Shown here: positions 27,678-36,728 of the stretch, piece by piece | How the letters are laid out: each line of letters opens with the position of its first letter | Position numbering within the stretch: the first letter of the stretch is position 1 | From: Sulfuriferula nivalis | GTDB taxonomy: Bacteria; Pseudomonadota; Gammaproteobacteria; Burkholderiales; Sulfuriferulaceae | Reading direction: 5' to 3' | Length of the DNA: 64,000 nt | Assembly: GCF_009937995.1 (NCBI RefSeq) | Contig: NZ_AP021881.1 | Coordinates: 744,001-808,000, forward strand | Program-made: the position numbers and the translations under genes | Notes under the pieces: model-generated | Database searches by the model: none | What the model saw: the letters and a program-made list of their open reading frames with translations, nothing else | Told to the model about the DNA's origin: nothing

Positions 27678-28423
27678 CCGAGCAACTGATCGTATTCGTC
27701 GCCTCATTTGCGGCAAACTGGTTTTCAGCATTATCTGGTGGTGGCGCGGGGTTGATACAGTTTCCCATGCTTATTTTTATGGGGTTGCCTTTTGCAGTAG
27801 CACTGGCTACACATAAAGTGGCTACCGTCGCGTTAGGGTTGGGGGCGACCTTGCGCCACTTTAAACATAACCAACTGGAATTTCGTTTCTCTGCCATTAT
27901 CCTGTTGGCAGGCGTGCCTGGTGTCATATTGGGTGCATCAGTGATACTCGCTATTCCACCACAATTTGCACTGTTAAGTCTGGGTGTATTGACGCTGGGT
28001 TTGGGGCTGTATTCCGTATTCAAACCACAGCTGGGGATGACATATACCCCACAGAACCAGTCAGGCTCTGCGCTAATAGTTGGCATGCTGGGGTTGTTTA
28101 TTATAGGTTTTTTAAATGGTTCGATAACATCGGGTACCGGGCTGTTTCTGACCATCTGGCTGATCCGATATTTCGGTCTGGATTACCAGCGTGCCGTTGC
28201 ATATACGCTGGTGTTATGTGGGTTGGTATGGAACGGTACGGGTGCATTAGTGCTCGGCTATCTCGGCCATATTGCCTGGGGCTGGATGCCGGCACTATTG
28301 GCTGGTTCTATCCTCGGCGGCTACCTGGGCAGTCATGTTGCGATTAAAAAAGGCAATGTGTGGATTAAACGCGCATTCGAAGTGGTAACCATATTGATAG
28401 GTTTGAAACTCATATTCTGGTGA
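27674..28423 (+). CDS. Sulfite exporter TauE/SafE (COG0730) family permease
   Basis: 249 residues with about eight membrane segments in two related halves; the repeat can be seen in SALSGGGAGLIQFPMLIFMG and NGSITSGTGLFLTIWLIRYFG. Members are proposed to export sulfite or organosulfonates; the substrate here is unknown. It is coupled to DUF190 by a 4-bp overlap and followed 3 bp later by the CbiM-like gene. Given the location a link with fluoride or small-anion export is possible but speculative. Confidence 0.85.
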   Translation: MTEQLIVFVASFAANWFSALSGGGAGLIQFPMLIFMGLPFAVALATHKVATVALGLGATLRHFKHNQLEFRFSAIILLAGVPGVILGASVILAIPPQFALLSLGVLTLGLGLYSVFKPQLGMTYTPQNQSGSALIVGMLGLFIIGFLNGSITSGTGLFLTIWLIRYFGLDYQRAVAYTLVLCGLVWNGTGALVLGYLGHIAWGWMPALLAGSILGGYLGSHVAIKKGNVWIKRAFEVVTILIGLKLIFW

Positions 28424-28426
28424 ATT

Positions 28427-29089
28427 ATGAATATCCCCGATAGTTTGATACTGGTGAATTATGACTGGCCGTGGCTGGTGCTCGCAGTCGTGCTGGGCTG
28501 GGCGATCTGGGCTGCACCCTGGCGCGTGCTGCGGATGCCTAATATCCTGAATATAATGATGGCAGCATGTGTGCTGGTGCTGGCTTTCTGGCAAATCAAA
28601 GCGGGCATACGTCCGGGATTGAATTTGCATATACTGGGCGCAACCTTATTGACGCTGCTGTTTGGTCCCTGGTTTGCGTTGCTCGGATTGCTGCTGGTGC
28701 TATTGCTGGCGAGCGCATGGGATGGTGGCGGTTGGCATGCGTTTGCGCTGAATGCCTTGTTGATGGGCGTGGTGCCCGTTATGGTGAGTTGGTCAGTTTA
28801 TCGGCTGACTATCCGTTTTCTGCCTGCACATTTTTTTGTCTACATTTTCATTAATGGCTTTATCAGTGCTGGTCTGACTGTGGCGTTAACGGGAGTGGTG
28901 GCGACCTTTGCCCTGGCCGAGATGGGGGCTTATACACTGACTGATTTGGCACATACTTATTTACCCTATTACCTGCTAATGGCATGGTCAGAAGCAGTGA
29001 CCACGGGCATGCTGATTACGATATTAGTCGTCTATCGCCCATTATGGGTGGCGACGTTTGATGACAAGCTTTACATACACGATAAATGA
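28427..29089 (+). CDS. CbiM-like (COG3235) energy-coupling-factor membrane protein
   Basis: 220 residues with about six hydrophobic segments. The stretch GLNLHILGATLLTLLFGPW and the following AFALNALLMGVVPVMVSW resemble the core of CbiM-type substrate-binding components of cobalt/nickel ECF transporters, where an N-terminal His coordinates metal; here the N-terminal MHI-type ligand motif is absent. No ATPase or T-component genes are adjacent. I regard it as a solitary relative of unknown substrate. It overlaps hrpA by 4 bp. Confidence 0.75.
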   Translation: MNIPDSLILVNYDWPWLVLAVVLGWAIWAAPWRVLRMPNILNIMMAACVLVLAFWQIKAGIRPGLNLHILGATLLTLLFGPWFALLGLLLVLLLASAWDGGGWHAFALNALLMGVVPVMVSWSVYRLTIRFLPAHFFVYIFINGFISAGLTVALTGVVATFALAEMGAYTLTDLAHTYLPYYLLMAWSEAVTTGMLITILVVYRPLWVATFDDKLYIHDK

Positions 29090-32000
29090 CAGAATCCACA
29101 CCTGTAGCACCGCGTTATTGGCAACCTCACCAGATTACCTATCCTGAGTCGCTCCCAGTATCTGCACGCCATGAGGAAATCAGCTTAGCCATACAACAGC
29201 ATCAGGCGATCATAGTTTGCGGAGCGACTGGGTCGGGTAAAACAACGCAGTTGCCGAAGATATGTCTGGATGCTGGCCGTGGATTACTAGGGCGGATTGC
29301 GTGCACGCAACCACGGCGGATAGCGGCGCGTACTGTTGCCTCACGGGTCGCGCAGGAGCTGGGTACACGGGTGGGTGAGGGCGTAGGGTACAAGGTGCGT
29401 TTTAGCGATCAGGTGCGGGCAGACAGCGTGATTAAGGTGCTGACCGACGGTATGCTACTGGCGGAAACCACAGGCAACCGCGACTTGCGCGAATATGACA
29501 CCATTATCATCGACGAGGCGCATGAGCGCAGCCTGAATATCGATTTTCTGTTGGGTTACTTGCGCCAGTTGATGACGCGTCGCCCTGAGCTGAAAATCAT
29601 CATTACTTCGGCGACTATCGACGCAGACAGATTCTCCAAACATTTCAACAATGCCCCTGTTATAGAAGTGTCTGGACGAACCTATCCTGTAGAGATACGT
29701 TATCGTCCGATTACTGCACCCGAACGTATTGAAGAGAATGCCAAAGCACGCGAGACCGATGAAGAGCAGGTTACGCAGGCCATACTGGATGCGACCGATG
29801 AGTTAGTACGTCTGGGTGATGGTGACATACTTGTGTTCTTGCCGGGCGAACGCGAGATACGCGACACCGCAGAAGCCTTGCGTAAACACCATCCGCCGCA
29901 TACCGAGATTTTGCCACTGTTTGCTCGGTTGTCAGTGAAGGAGCAGGAACGCATATTCCAGCCGACTAATGCGCGACGGATAGTGTTGGCGACCAATGTG
30001 GCGGAAACTTCGCTGACTGTACCAGGCATACGCTATGTGATTGACCCTGGCTATGCGCGAATATTGCGTTATTCGGCACGTAATAAAGTCGATCAATTGT
30101 TGACCGAGCCAGTGTCGCAAGCGTCAGCCAATCAACGCTCTGGGCGTTGTGGGCGCGTCGCGGCAGGTGTGTGCATACGGCTTTATTCCGAGCAGGAATA
30201 TACTGCGCGTCCTGAATATACCGATCCTGAAATCCTGCGCACTTCACTGGCAGGGGTGATATTGCGCATGTCGGCACTGCGTCTGGGGCAGCCTGATGAT
30301 TTCCCCTTTTTGGATGCGCCCGCACCACGCCTGATTGCTGACGGTTACCAGTTGCTGGAAGAGCTGAACGCAGTGGATGGTAATCGACGCTTAACGGCCA
30401 TCGGCAAACAGTTAGCCAAGTTACCGCTAGACCCGAAAATTGGGCGGGTGGTGCTTGCGGCACAACAGTTTGGCTGTCTGCGCGAGGCATTGATATTGTG
30501 CGCGGCATTGTCGGTGCAAGATCCTCGTGACCGTCCACAAGCGCAGGCGGGTGCGGCGGATGACAGGCATCGCGCTTTTGCGGATGAGGCATCAGATTTC
30601 GCGGGTTTGCTTAAGTTGTGGGCGTTTTACGATGATGCGCTCAAGCACAAAAAATCTAATCGCAAATTACAGGAAACTTGCCGCGAGCATTTTCTTAATC
30701 CAACACGATTACGTGAATGGCGGGAAGTGCATGGGCAACTAGCCACCACTGCATCTGAGCTGGGCTTGCAAGAAAATGACCAGCCTGCGAATTATGAAGC
30801 CATCCATAAAGCCTTGTTAACTGGCTTCCTGGGTAATATTGGCGTGAAAATGGATGAGGGTGGTTTTCAGGGTGCGCGTGGCATCAAGTTCTATGTGCAT
30901 CCTGGTTCAGCGTTGTCGAAAAAACCACCCAAGTGGGTGATGGCGGCAGAGTTGATAGAAACCACGCGGCTGTATGCACGTTCCGCTGCCAAGATAGAAC
31001 CCGAATGGCTGGAAAGCATTGCGGCGCATTTGTTGCGGCGCAATTATTTTGACCCGCATTGGCAGAAGAAATCGGCACAGGTCAGTGCGTTTGAACAGGT
31101 GCAGTTGTTCGGGCTGATTATTATCCCGCGCCGTACGGTGCATTATGGTGTGATTGATGCGGTAGAGAGTCGTCGTATATTTATTCGTTCGGCGCTGGTC
31201 GCGGGTGAATTTGAAACGCGTGCGCCGTTTTTTGCGCATAACCAGCAATTGCTGGAGCAAGTCAGTGAGCTGGAGCACAAAGCGCGGCGGCAGGATGTGC
31301 TGGTCGATGAAGAGCGGCTGTTTGCTTTCTTCGATGCCCGTATTCCCGCAGGCATCGTCAATGGTAGTGGCTTCGAGCGCTGGCGGCGGGAGGCGGAACA
31401 GGCTAATCCAAAGCAGCTCTATCTGACGCGTGATGATGTGATGCGGCATGATGCAGGCAGTATTACCGAAGACTGGTTTCCGCAGACCTTGCAGTGGGAT
31501 GGCGTGAGTCTGCCATTGCAATATCGGTTTGAGCCCGGCCATGTGCTGGATGGCGTCACTGTTACCATACCGCTGGCATTGTTGAATACCTTGCCCGCCT
31601 GGCGGTTTGACTGGCTGGTGCCCGGCATGTTGCGTGACAAATTAACCTGGTATGTCAAGGCACTACCCAAGCATTTGCGCCGTGTGTTTGTGCCCGTACC
31701 CGACGCAGTAACTGCGGCGATGAGTGCGCTGCAACCGACAGCGGCACTCACTGAATTACTGGCGGCATGGCTGGCGCAGCGTAGTGGGCTGAAAATTGCT
31801 GCGAGCGACTGGCATGATGCGCCACCCGCTCATTTGCAAATGAATTTCCGTGTCGTGGATGAGCGTGGTAAAGAGCTCGGCATGGGTAGAGATATCCATC
31901 CCTTGCGCCAGCAGTTGGGTGAGGCGGCACAGCTGACGTTTAGCGCGCCTGACAATAGTTTTGAACGTGCTGGTTTCAAGCGCTGGGAGTTCGGTGATGT

Positions 32001-32817
32001 GCCTTCTACGCTGCCGTTCCGTCGCGCGGGAGTGGAGGTCACGGGTTACCCCGCGCTGGTTGATGAGGGTGATAGCGTGGCATTGCGTTTGTTTGATACT
32101 GAACATGCCGCAAATCAGGCGCATAGAGCCGGTTTGGGGCGGCTGTTCCGTTTGTATCTGGTCGAGCAATTCAAGTTTCTGGAAAAAAATCTTCCCGATT
32201 TTACCAAGCTGGCGCTAGCTTATCGACCATTGGGCGATGCAGATACCTTGCGGGCAGAATTGCTGGCCGCGATTGCCGACAGAGCGTGCTTGGGTGATGA
32301 GCCTATGCCGCGCAGTCAGGCTGAATTCGAAGCGCAACTAGTCAAAGCACGAGCGCGGATTAAGCCGGTGGCCGATGCATTAACCAAGTCGCTGGGACAA
32401 ATTCTGACCTTGAATCAACAATTGCAACCGCAGTTAAAAACACCATGGGCGCATGTGACTAAAGACATGGCGCAGCAACTGCAACAGTTGGTCTATCCAC
32501 ATTTTGTGCTCACTACGCCGTGGAGTGCTTTTCAACATTTGCCACGCTATTTACAGGGTATGGCTCAGCGTTTGCAAAAGCTGCCTGAGCGACTTGCACA
32601 AGATCAACAGCATACTGCCGCGCTGGCGAATTTCACTCTGCAATGGCAAACGCGAGAGCAACAGCACAGAAAAAAAGGTATAGTCGATCCGCAATTATCG
32701 GCATTCAGGTGGCAGTTGGAAGAGCTGCGTATTTCGTTATTCGCGCAGCAGTTAAAAACACCACAGCCTGTATCGATCAAGCGGTTGCAGAAATTGTGGG
32801 AGTCGGTGCAGGGATGA
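29086..32817 (+). CDS. hrpA: ATP-dependent RNA helicase HrpA (DEAH box)
   Basis: 1243 residues. Helicase core motifs: Walker A GATGSGKTTQLP (about 46), the DEAH box in IIIDEAHERSLNIDFLLGYL (about 142), SATIDADRFSKHF, and motif VI QRSGRCGRVAAG. HA2 and OB-fold domains and the long DUF3418-type C-terminal extension characteristic of bacterial HrpA follow. Cytoplasmic; implicated in ribosome and mRNA processing. It overlaps the CbiM-like gene by 4 bp and ends the plus-strand run that began with the GGDEF gene. Confidence 0.97.
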   Translation: MTESTPVAPRYWQPHQITYPESLPVSARHEEISLAIQQHQAIIVCGATGSGKTTQLPKICLDAGRGLLGRIACTQPRRIAARTVASRVAQELGTRVGEGVGYKVRFSDQVRADSVIKVLTDGMLLAETTGNRDLREYDTIIIDEAHERSLNIDFLLGYLRQLMTRRPELKIIITSATIDADRFSKHFNNAPVIEVSGRTYPVEIRYRPITAPERIEENAKARETDEEQVTQAILDATDELVRLGDGDILVFLPGEREIRDTAEALRKHHPPHTEILPLFARLSVKEQERIFQPTNARRIVLATNVAETSLTVPGIRYVIDPGYARILRYSARNKVDQLLTEPVSQASANQRSGRCGRVAAGVCIRLYSEQEYTARPEYTDPEILRTSLAGVILRMSALRLGQPDDFPFLDAPAPRLIADGYQLLEELNAVDGNRRLTAIGKQLAKLPLDPKIGRVVLAAQQFGCLREALILCAALSVQDPRDRPQAQAGAADDRHRAFADEASDFAGLLKLWAFYDDALKHKKSNRKLQETCREHFLNPTRLREWREVHGQLATTASELGLQENDQPANYEAIHKALLTGFLGNIGVKMDEGGFQGARGIKFYVHPGSALSKKPPKWVMAAELIETTRLYARSAAKIEPEWLESIAAHLLRRNYFDPHWQKKSAQVSAFEQVQLFGLIIIPRRTVHYGVIDAVESRRIFIRSALVAGEFETRAPFFAHNQQLLEQVSELEHKARRQDVLVDEERLFAFFDARIPAGIVNGSGFERWRREAEQANPKQLYLTRDDVMRHDAGSITEDWFPQTLQWDGVSLPLQYRFEPGHVLDGVTVTIPLALLNTLPAWRFDWLVPGMLRDKLTWYVKALPKHLRRVFVPVPDAVTAAMSALQPTAALTELLAAWLAQRSGLKIAASDWHDAPPAHLQMNFRVVDERGKELGMGRDIHPLRQQLGEAAQLTFSAPDNSFERAGFKRWEFGDVPSTLPFRRAGVEVTGYPALVDEGDSVALRLFDTEHAANQAHRAGLGRLFRLYLVEQFKFLEKNLPDFTKLALAYRPLGDADTLRAELLAAIADRACLGDEPMPRSQAEFEAQLVKARARIKPVADALTKSLGQILTLNQQLQPQLKTPWAHVTKDMAQQLQQLVYPHFVLTTPWSAFQHLPRYLQGMAQRLQKLPERLAQDQQHTAALANFTLQWQTREQQHRKKGIVDPQLSAFRWQLEELRISLFAQQLKTPQPVSIKRLQKLWESVQG

Positions 32818-32822
32818 TTTAC

Positions 32823-33095
32823 TTAATGTCCCCGCACTACGAGTAACAGGATGGTGGGGATTAAGAATAACAGGGTAAATAATCTGATCAGTTTAGTGTT
32901 GCGGGGTTGCCTGATGAGGTTCTGAACCAGACCGATCAGCGCAGCGAGTGCGAATGGGTAAGCAAGTAATATCAGCCAGCGTGTTTGACTGTTTTTATTA
33001 TCGACCGCTTGGTCTGTGTAATATTCAAAGCAGCCTATTCCAGGCATAAGTATCAATATCAGTATCAGCAGTGTTAGCTTGGGAATATGCTTCAC
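32823..33095 (-). CDS. Small hypothetical membrane protein
   Basis: 90 residues: a signal-anchor-like start (TLLILILILMPGIGC, whose Gly-Cys could be read as a weak lipobox), a short polar loop and two further hydrophobic segments (about 41-60 and 69-86). I do not recognise a family. It is convergent with hrpA (5-bp gap) and 20 bp downstream of the PilZ gene, on the same strand as it. The clear transmembrane pattern and spacing suggest a real gene. Confidence 0.6.
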   Translation of the reverse strand: MKHIPKLTLLILILILMPGIGCFEYYTDQAVDNKNSQTRWLILLAYPFALAALIGLVQNLIRQPRNTKLIRLFTLLFLIPTILLLVVRGH

Positions 33096-33115
33096 GCCGT
33101 TTAATTTTGCAATTG

Positions 33116-33514
33116 CTACGACTGCGAGTTGCGGCGCTGGATACGTCGCATGATGACTAATTTTGCATCACCTACAAAATCAGTAATCTGCAAACCCATG
33201 CGATACATGTTCTGCGACAAGATGCTGTTGCGGATAATGGCATGAACCTGAATGACATCAGTTTCGTATTGTGGATCTTTGCTGGGTATCTCTATCATGA
33301 TGTGTACAGGCTGAGTGGTAGCGATAGTCTGATCGCATTCTACCCTCATGCCTGAAAGAGAAATGTCCCTGACATAGCCGAAAACGCGGAGTGGCCCCTT
33401 AGCTGCTTTAAACATGATAGCTGCTCGCCAGTTAACCGCAATGCGAGGTTCTTGTCTGCGTTCTTCATTCAGTGCTTGAGGAACTACTTGATCAGTTGAG
33501 TCAGGTGTCGTCAT
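33116..33514 (-). CDS. PilZ-domain protein
   Basis: 132 residues, nearly all one PilZ domain. It begins with the family's cyclic-di-GMP-binding arginines in RRQEPRIAVNWRA (about residue 19) and has the downstream DISLSGMRVECD matching the D/NxSxxG motif. Both halves of the cyclic di-GMP signature are therefore present, so ligand binding is expected. No output domain. Its target is unknown; it stands next to a small membrane protein and 104 bp after hemH, facing the same way. Confidence 0.88.
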   Translation of the reverse strand: MTTPDSTDQVVPQALNEERRQEPRIAVNWRAAIMFKAAKGPLRVFGYVRDISLSGMRVECDQTIATTQPVHIMIEIPSKDPQYETDVIQVHAIIRNSILSQNMYRMGLQITDFVGDAKLVIMRRIQRRNSQS

Positions 33515-33618
33515 AGCTTTTATATGCTCTAGGTTATTTTTTGTTAGTCATATGTTTAAAACTAGCCCTAGTATGCCATCCTTTTATGTCAGTAAGTGTA
33601 TCAATGTGTATTTTTACG

Positions 33619-34728
33619 CTATTGTTTAGCGCCTAAAATAATCGCGCGTTGCTGGCTGGATGTCGCTGTTTGCTGGGCGGTTGATTTATCCCAGGCTGGG
33701 CTAACCCAGTCGCCTAAATGGGCTAATGTCATTTCACCTAATGCATTTATCCATGCACTGTTTTCGTTGAGTGCAGGAATATAATGGAATTCGCCACCAC
33801 CTGCTTTGATGAAGTCAGCCTTAACTTCCATGGCGATTTCTTCCAGTGTTTCCAGACAATCAGCTACAAATCCAGGGCAGACGACATCGACTCTGCTGGT
33901 TTTGGCGTGACCAAGTTCTTCCAGTGTTGCAGCGGTATAAGGTTTAACCCATTCAGCACGGCCAAAACGTGATTGAAAGGTGACGCGATATTGGCTGCTG
34001 GATAATCCAAGTGATTCAGCTAATAGTCGACCTGTTTTCTGACATTCGCAGAAATAAGGGTCGCCTTTGTCCAGTGTGTAACGCGGTACGCCATGAAAAC
34101 TCATGATAAGTATGTCGGGGCGGCCATGTTGCATCCAGTATTTATGAATGTTTTCAGTAAGCGCCTTAATGTAGCCAGCATCATCATGAAAGTGTTTGAT
34201 CGTGCGTACCGCGGGCTGGTTACGTTTTCGCATAAGGTAGGCATACACTGCATCCATGGCCGAGGCGGTGCTGCTGGCGGCGTATTGTGGGTAGAGGGGT
34301 ATGGTTAATATGCGGTCGCAGCCTTGTTCACTCATGCGATTGAGTGCGCTTTCCACGGATGGGTTGCCATAACGCATCGCATAATCCACTACAAAGGGCG
34401 ATTGCACATGCTGACCTAGCCATCCTTGTAATAATTTGGCTTGCTTCTCAGTATGGAAACGCAGTGGCGAGCCCTCACGTTTGTCCCAGATACTGGCGTA
34501 TTTTTCAGCGGATTTTTTGGGGCGGGTTTGCAGAATAATACCGTTGAGGATTAGCCACCAGATTGCTTTCGGGATTTCAACTACACGCGGGTCAGATAAA
34601 AATTGTTTCAGGTAGGGTTGGACTGCCTGCTTGGTGGGCGCGTCTGGTGTGCCCAGATTAAGTAATAATATGCCGGTTTTGGCTGTGCTGCTGTGAGTGT
34701 GTTCGGGTTCAGTCAGGTAGCGGGGCAT
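33619..34728 (-). CDS. hemH: Ferrochelatase
   Basis: Inserts ferrous iron into protoporphyrin IX, the last step of haem synthesis. 369 residues. Motifs: [18 protein letters not shown] at the start, [34 protein letters not shown] with the conserved catalytic histidine, and [17 protein letters not shown]. The last 20 or so residues form a polar tail. It begins 5 bp after hrcA; the hrcA-hemH pair next to nadK-recN is a known betaproteobacterial arrangement. Confidence 0.97.
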   Translation of the reverse strand: MPRYLTEPEHTHSSTAKTGILLLNLGTPDAPTKQAVQPYLKQFLSDPRVVEIPKAIWWLILNGIILQTRPKKSAEKYASIWDKREGSPLRFHTEKQAKLLQGWLGQHVQSPFVVDYAMRYGNPSVESALNRMSEQGCDRILTIPLYPQYAASSTASAMDAVYAYLMRKRNQPAVRTIKHFHDDAGYIKALTENIHKYWMQHGRPDILIMSFHGVPRYTLDKGDPYFCECQKTGRLLAESLGLSSSQYRVTFQSRFGRAEWVKPYTAATLEELGHAKTSRVDVVCPGFVADCLETLEEIAMEVKADFIKAGGGEFHYIPALNENSAWINALGEMTLAHLGDWVSPAWDKSTAQQTATSSQQRAIILGAKQ

Positions 34729-34733
34729 AGAAT

Positions 34734-35753
34734 TTAGTGAAATGAGAGTGCGTTGGAAAGGAGCTTGGCGGTGATGTCCACTATCGGGACGATACGTTCA
34801 TACGCCATGCGAGTTGGGCCGACCACGCCTAGCGTGCCGACAATTTCACCATTGACCTGATAAGGCGAGGTAACGACGCTGCATTCATCAAGTGGTATAA
34901 CTTCGGATTCGCTGCCTATGAATATTTGTACGCCTTCGGCTTGCTGACTTAAATCTAGTAACTGGATAAGTGATGTTTTTTGTTCAAATAGATCAAATAA
35001 ATTACGCATCCGTTCCATGTTGGAAGATAAATCATTAACACGCAACAAGTTTCGCTCACCAGATAAAACCAGCGCTTCATTTTTTTGATTTAAAACGACT
35101 TCGCTGGCATTGAGTGCAAGATTCATTAATCCATTGATGTCTTGATGCAGAGATTGTAGCTCGGCTTGCATGCGTTGCCGTACTTTATCAAACGTCATGC
35201 CTGCATAATGCTGATTGAGCATCTGTGCGGCACGTGAGAGCTCGGCGCTGGTGTGATTGCGCTCGGTGGTGAGTACGCGATTTTGTACTTCTCCATCGGT
35301 AGTGACAATAATCAGCAGGACACGTTTTTCCGCTAATCGCATAAATTCAATTTGCTGAAATGCGGCATTACGACGGCGCGGTATCATGACTACGCCAGCA
35401 AATTGGGTGAGCTGAGATAATAGCTGTGAAGCGTTGGAGACAATGCGTTGTGGATCGTCAGGATGCAATTGCGCTTCAAGCTGGTCTATTTCAATATTGT
35501 TCAAGGGCTTGACGGTCATCAGGCTGTCGACAAATAATCGGTAGCCTTGTACGGTAGGAATACGCCCAGCTGAAGTGTGAGGACTGCATACTAGTCCCAT
35601 GTCTTCTAAATCAGCCATTACATTGCGTATGGATGCCGAACTTAAATCCAGTGCAGCATATTGCGATAACGTACGCGAACCGACAGGTTGTCCATCGGCT
35701 ATGTAGCGTTCGACCAAAGTTTTTAGTAGGATACGTGCGCGTTCGGTTAACAT
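34734..35753 (-). CDS. hrcA: Heat-inducible transcription repressor HrcA
   Basis: 339 residues from the ATG at 35751-35753 (product begins [15 protein letters not shown]). N-terminal winged helix with [20 protein letters not shown] and [20 protein letters not shown]; central dimerisation domain; C-terminal GAF-like domain with [18 protein letters not shown]. It represses groESL/dnaK operons at CIRCE operators when assisted by GroEL. No complete CIRCE element occurs in the window, so its targets are elsewhere. It is divergent from nadK. Confidence 0.97.
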   Translation of the reverse strand: MLTERARILLKTLVERYIADGQPVGSRTLSQYAALDLSSASIRNVMADLEDMGLVCSPHTSAGRIPTVQGYRLFVDSLMTVKPLNNIEIDQLEAQLHPDDPQRIVSNASQLLSQLTQFAGVVMIPRRRNAAFQQIEFMRLAEKRVLLIIVTTDGEVQNRVLTTERNHTSAELSRAAQMLNQHYAGMTFDKVRQRMQAELQSLHQDINGLMNLALNASEVVLNQKNEALVLSGERNLLRVNDLSSNMERMRNLFDLFEQKTSLIQLLDLSQQAEGVQIFIGSESEVIPLDECSVVTSPYQVNGEIVGTLGVVGPTRMAYERIVPIVDITAKLLSNALSFH

Positions 35754-35855
35754 ACTGTCATTGTACAAAAAAACAACTATGATTGCGCTAACTATGATTG
35801 CGCTCGGATAGATTTAACGGAAAATTCTTTACCCGCATGTATTAGGATTTTAACT

Positions 35856-36728
35856 ATGTCGAAAAAGTTTAAAACAATTGCTTTGATTGGTAAGTATGAC
35901 AGTCCAGAGATGGGCGTCAGTTTGCCACAGCTCGCTGATTATTTGCGTGAGTTGGGTTATGAGATATTGATAGCGCATAACACGGCGGATCAGTTGGGTT
36001 TGGTAAATCAGCCGACAGCAGAATTAACTGAAATCGGAGAACGTGCCGATGTGGCAGTCGTGTTGGGCGGTGATGGCACTATGCTGTCGATTGCACGGAT
36101 GTTGGCAGTGCATGATATTCCGCTGGTGGGTGTTAACCAGGGGCGTTTGGGATTTTTGACTGATGTACCCGCAGAAACCATGCAAGAAGATCTGGCAGCC
36201 ATTCTCGATGGTGATTATGTTACCGAGAAACGATTATTGTTGAATACGCAGATAGTGCGCCATGGTCAGGTCATATTTTCCGCTTGTGCATTTAACGATG
36301 TGGTGGTCAGTAAGGGCGGAATGGGGCGGTTAATCGAGTTTGAGGCGGTAATCGATGGCGAGTTTGTTTATAGCCAACGTTCTGATGGTCTGGTTATTGC
36401 TACGCCTACGGGTTCAACTGCTTATGCACTTTCGGCGGGAGGCCCTATATTGCATCCAACCTTGGAGGCCTTCGTGATGGTGCCTATTTGCGCACACACA
36501 TTGGCTGCGCGTCCTATCGTTGTGAATAGCCATTCGGTGGTTGAGCTACAATTGATGCAGGCCGACGATGCTCGTGTGCATTTTGATGGTCAGCGTGCCT
36601 TTGATATACAAATTGGCGATGTGGTGCGTATTAGTCGTTCGCCTAAAGCAATTTGCTTGCTGCATCCTAGCGGTTATAGTTATTACAAAACCTTACGGGA
36701 AAAATTGTACTGGGGGAAGAAGCTCTAA
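35856..36728 (+). CDS. nadK: NAD kinase
   Basis: Phosphorylates NAD to NADP. 290 residues with the diagnostic GGDGTMLSIAR motif (about 71-81), GVNQGRLGFLTDV, the NDVVVSKG region and the TPTGSTAYALSAGGPILHP block. No fused domain. The stop TAA shares its last base with the recN ATG (TAATG), giving tight translational coupling. Confidence 0.98.
   Translation: MSKKFKTIALIGKYDSPEMGVSLPQLADYLRELGYEILIAHNTADQLGLVNQPTAELTEIGERADVAVVLGGDGTMLSIARMLAVHDIPLVGVNQGRLGFLTDVPAETMQEDLAAILDGDYVTEKRLLLNTQIVRHGQVIFSACAFNDVVVSKGGMGRLIEFEAVIDGEFVYSQRSDGLVIATPTGSTAYALSAGGPILHPTLEAFVMVPICAHTLAARPIVVNSHSVVELQLMQADDARVHFDGQRAFDIQIGDVVRISRSPKAICLLHPSGYSYYKTLREKLYWGKKL

Noticed and set aside
29966-31542. Long antisense open frames of about 210 codons within hrpA
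   Set aside because: They are reverse-strand shadows of the helicase reading frame with Pro/His/Arg-rich, domain-free translations.
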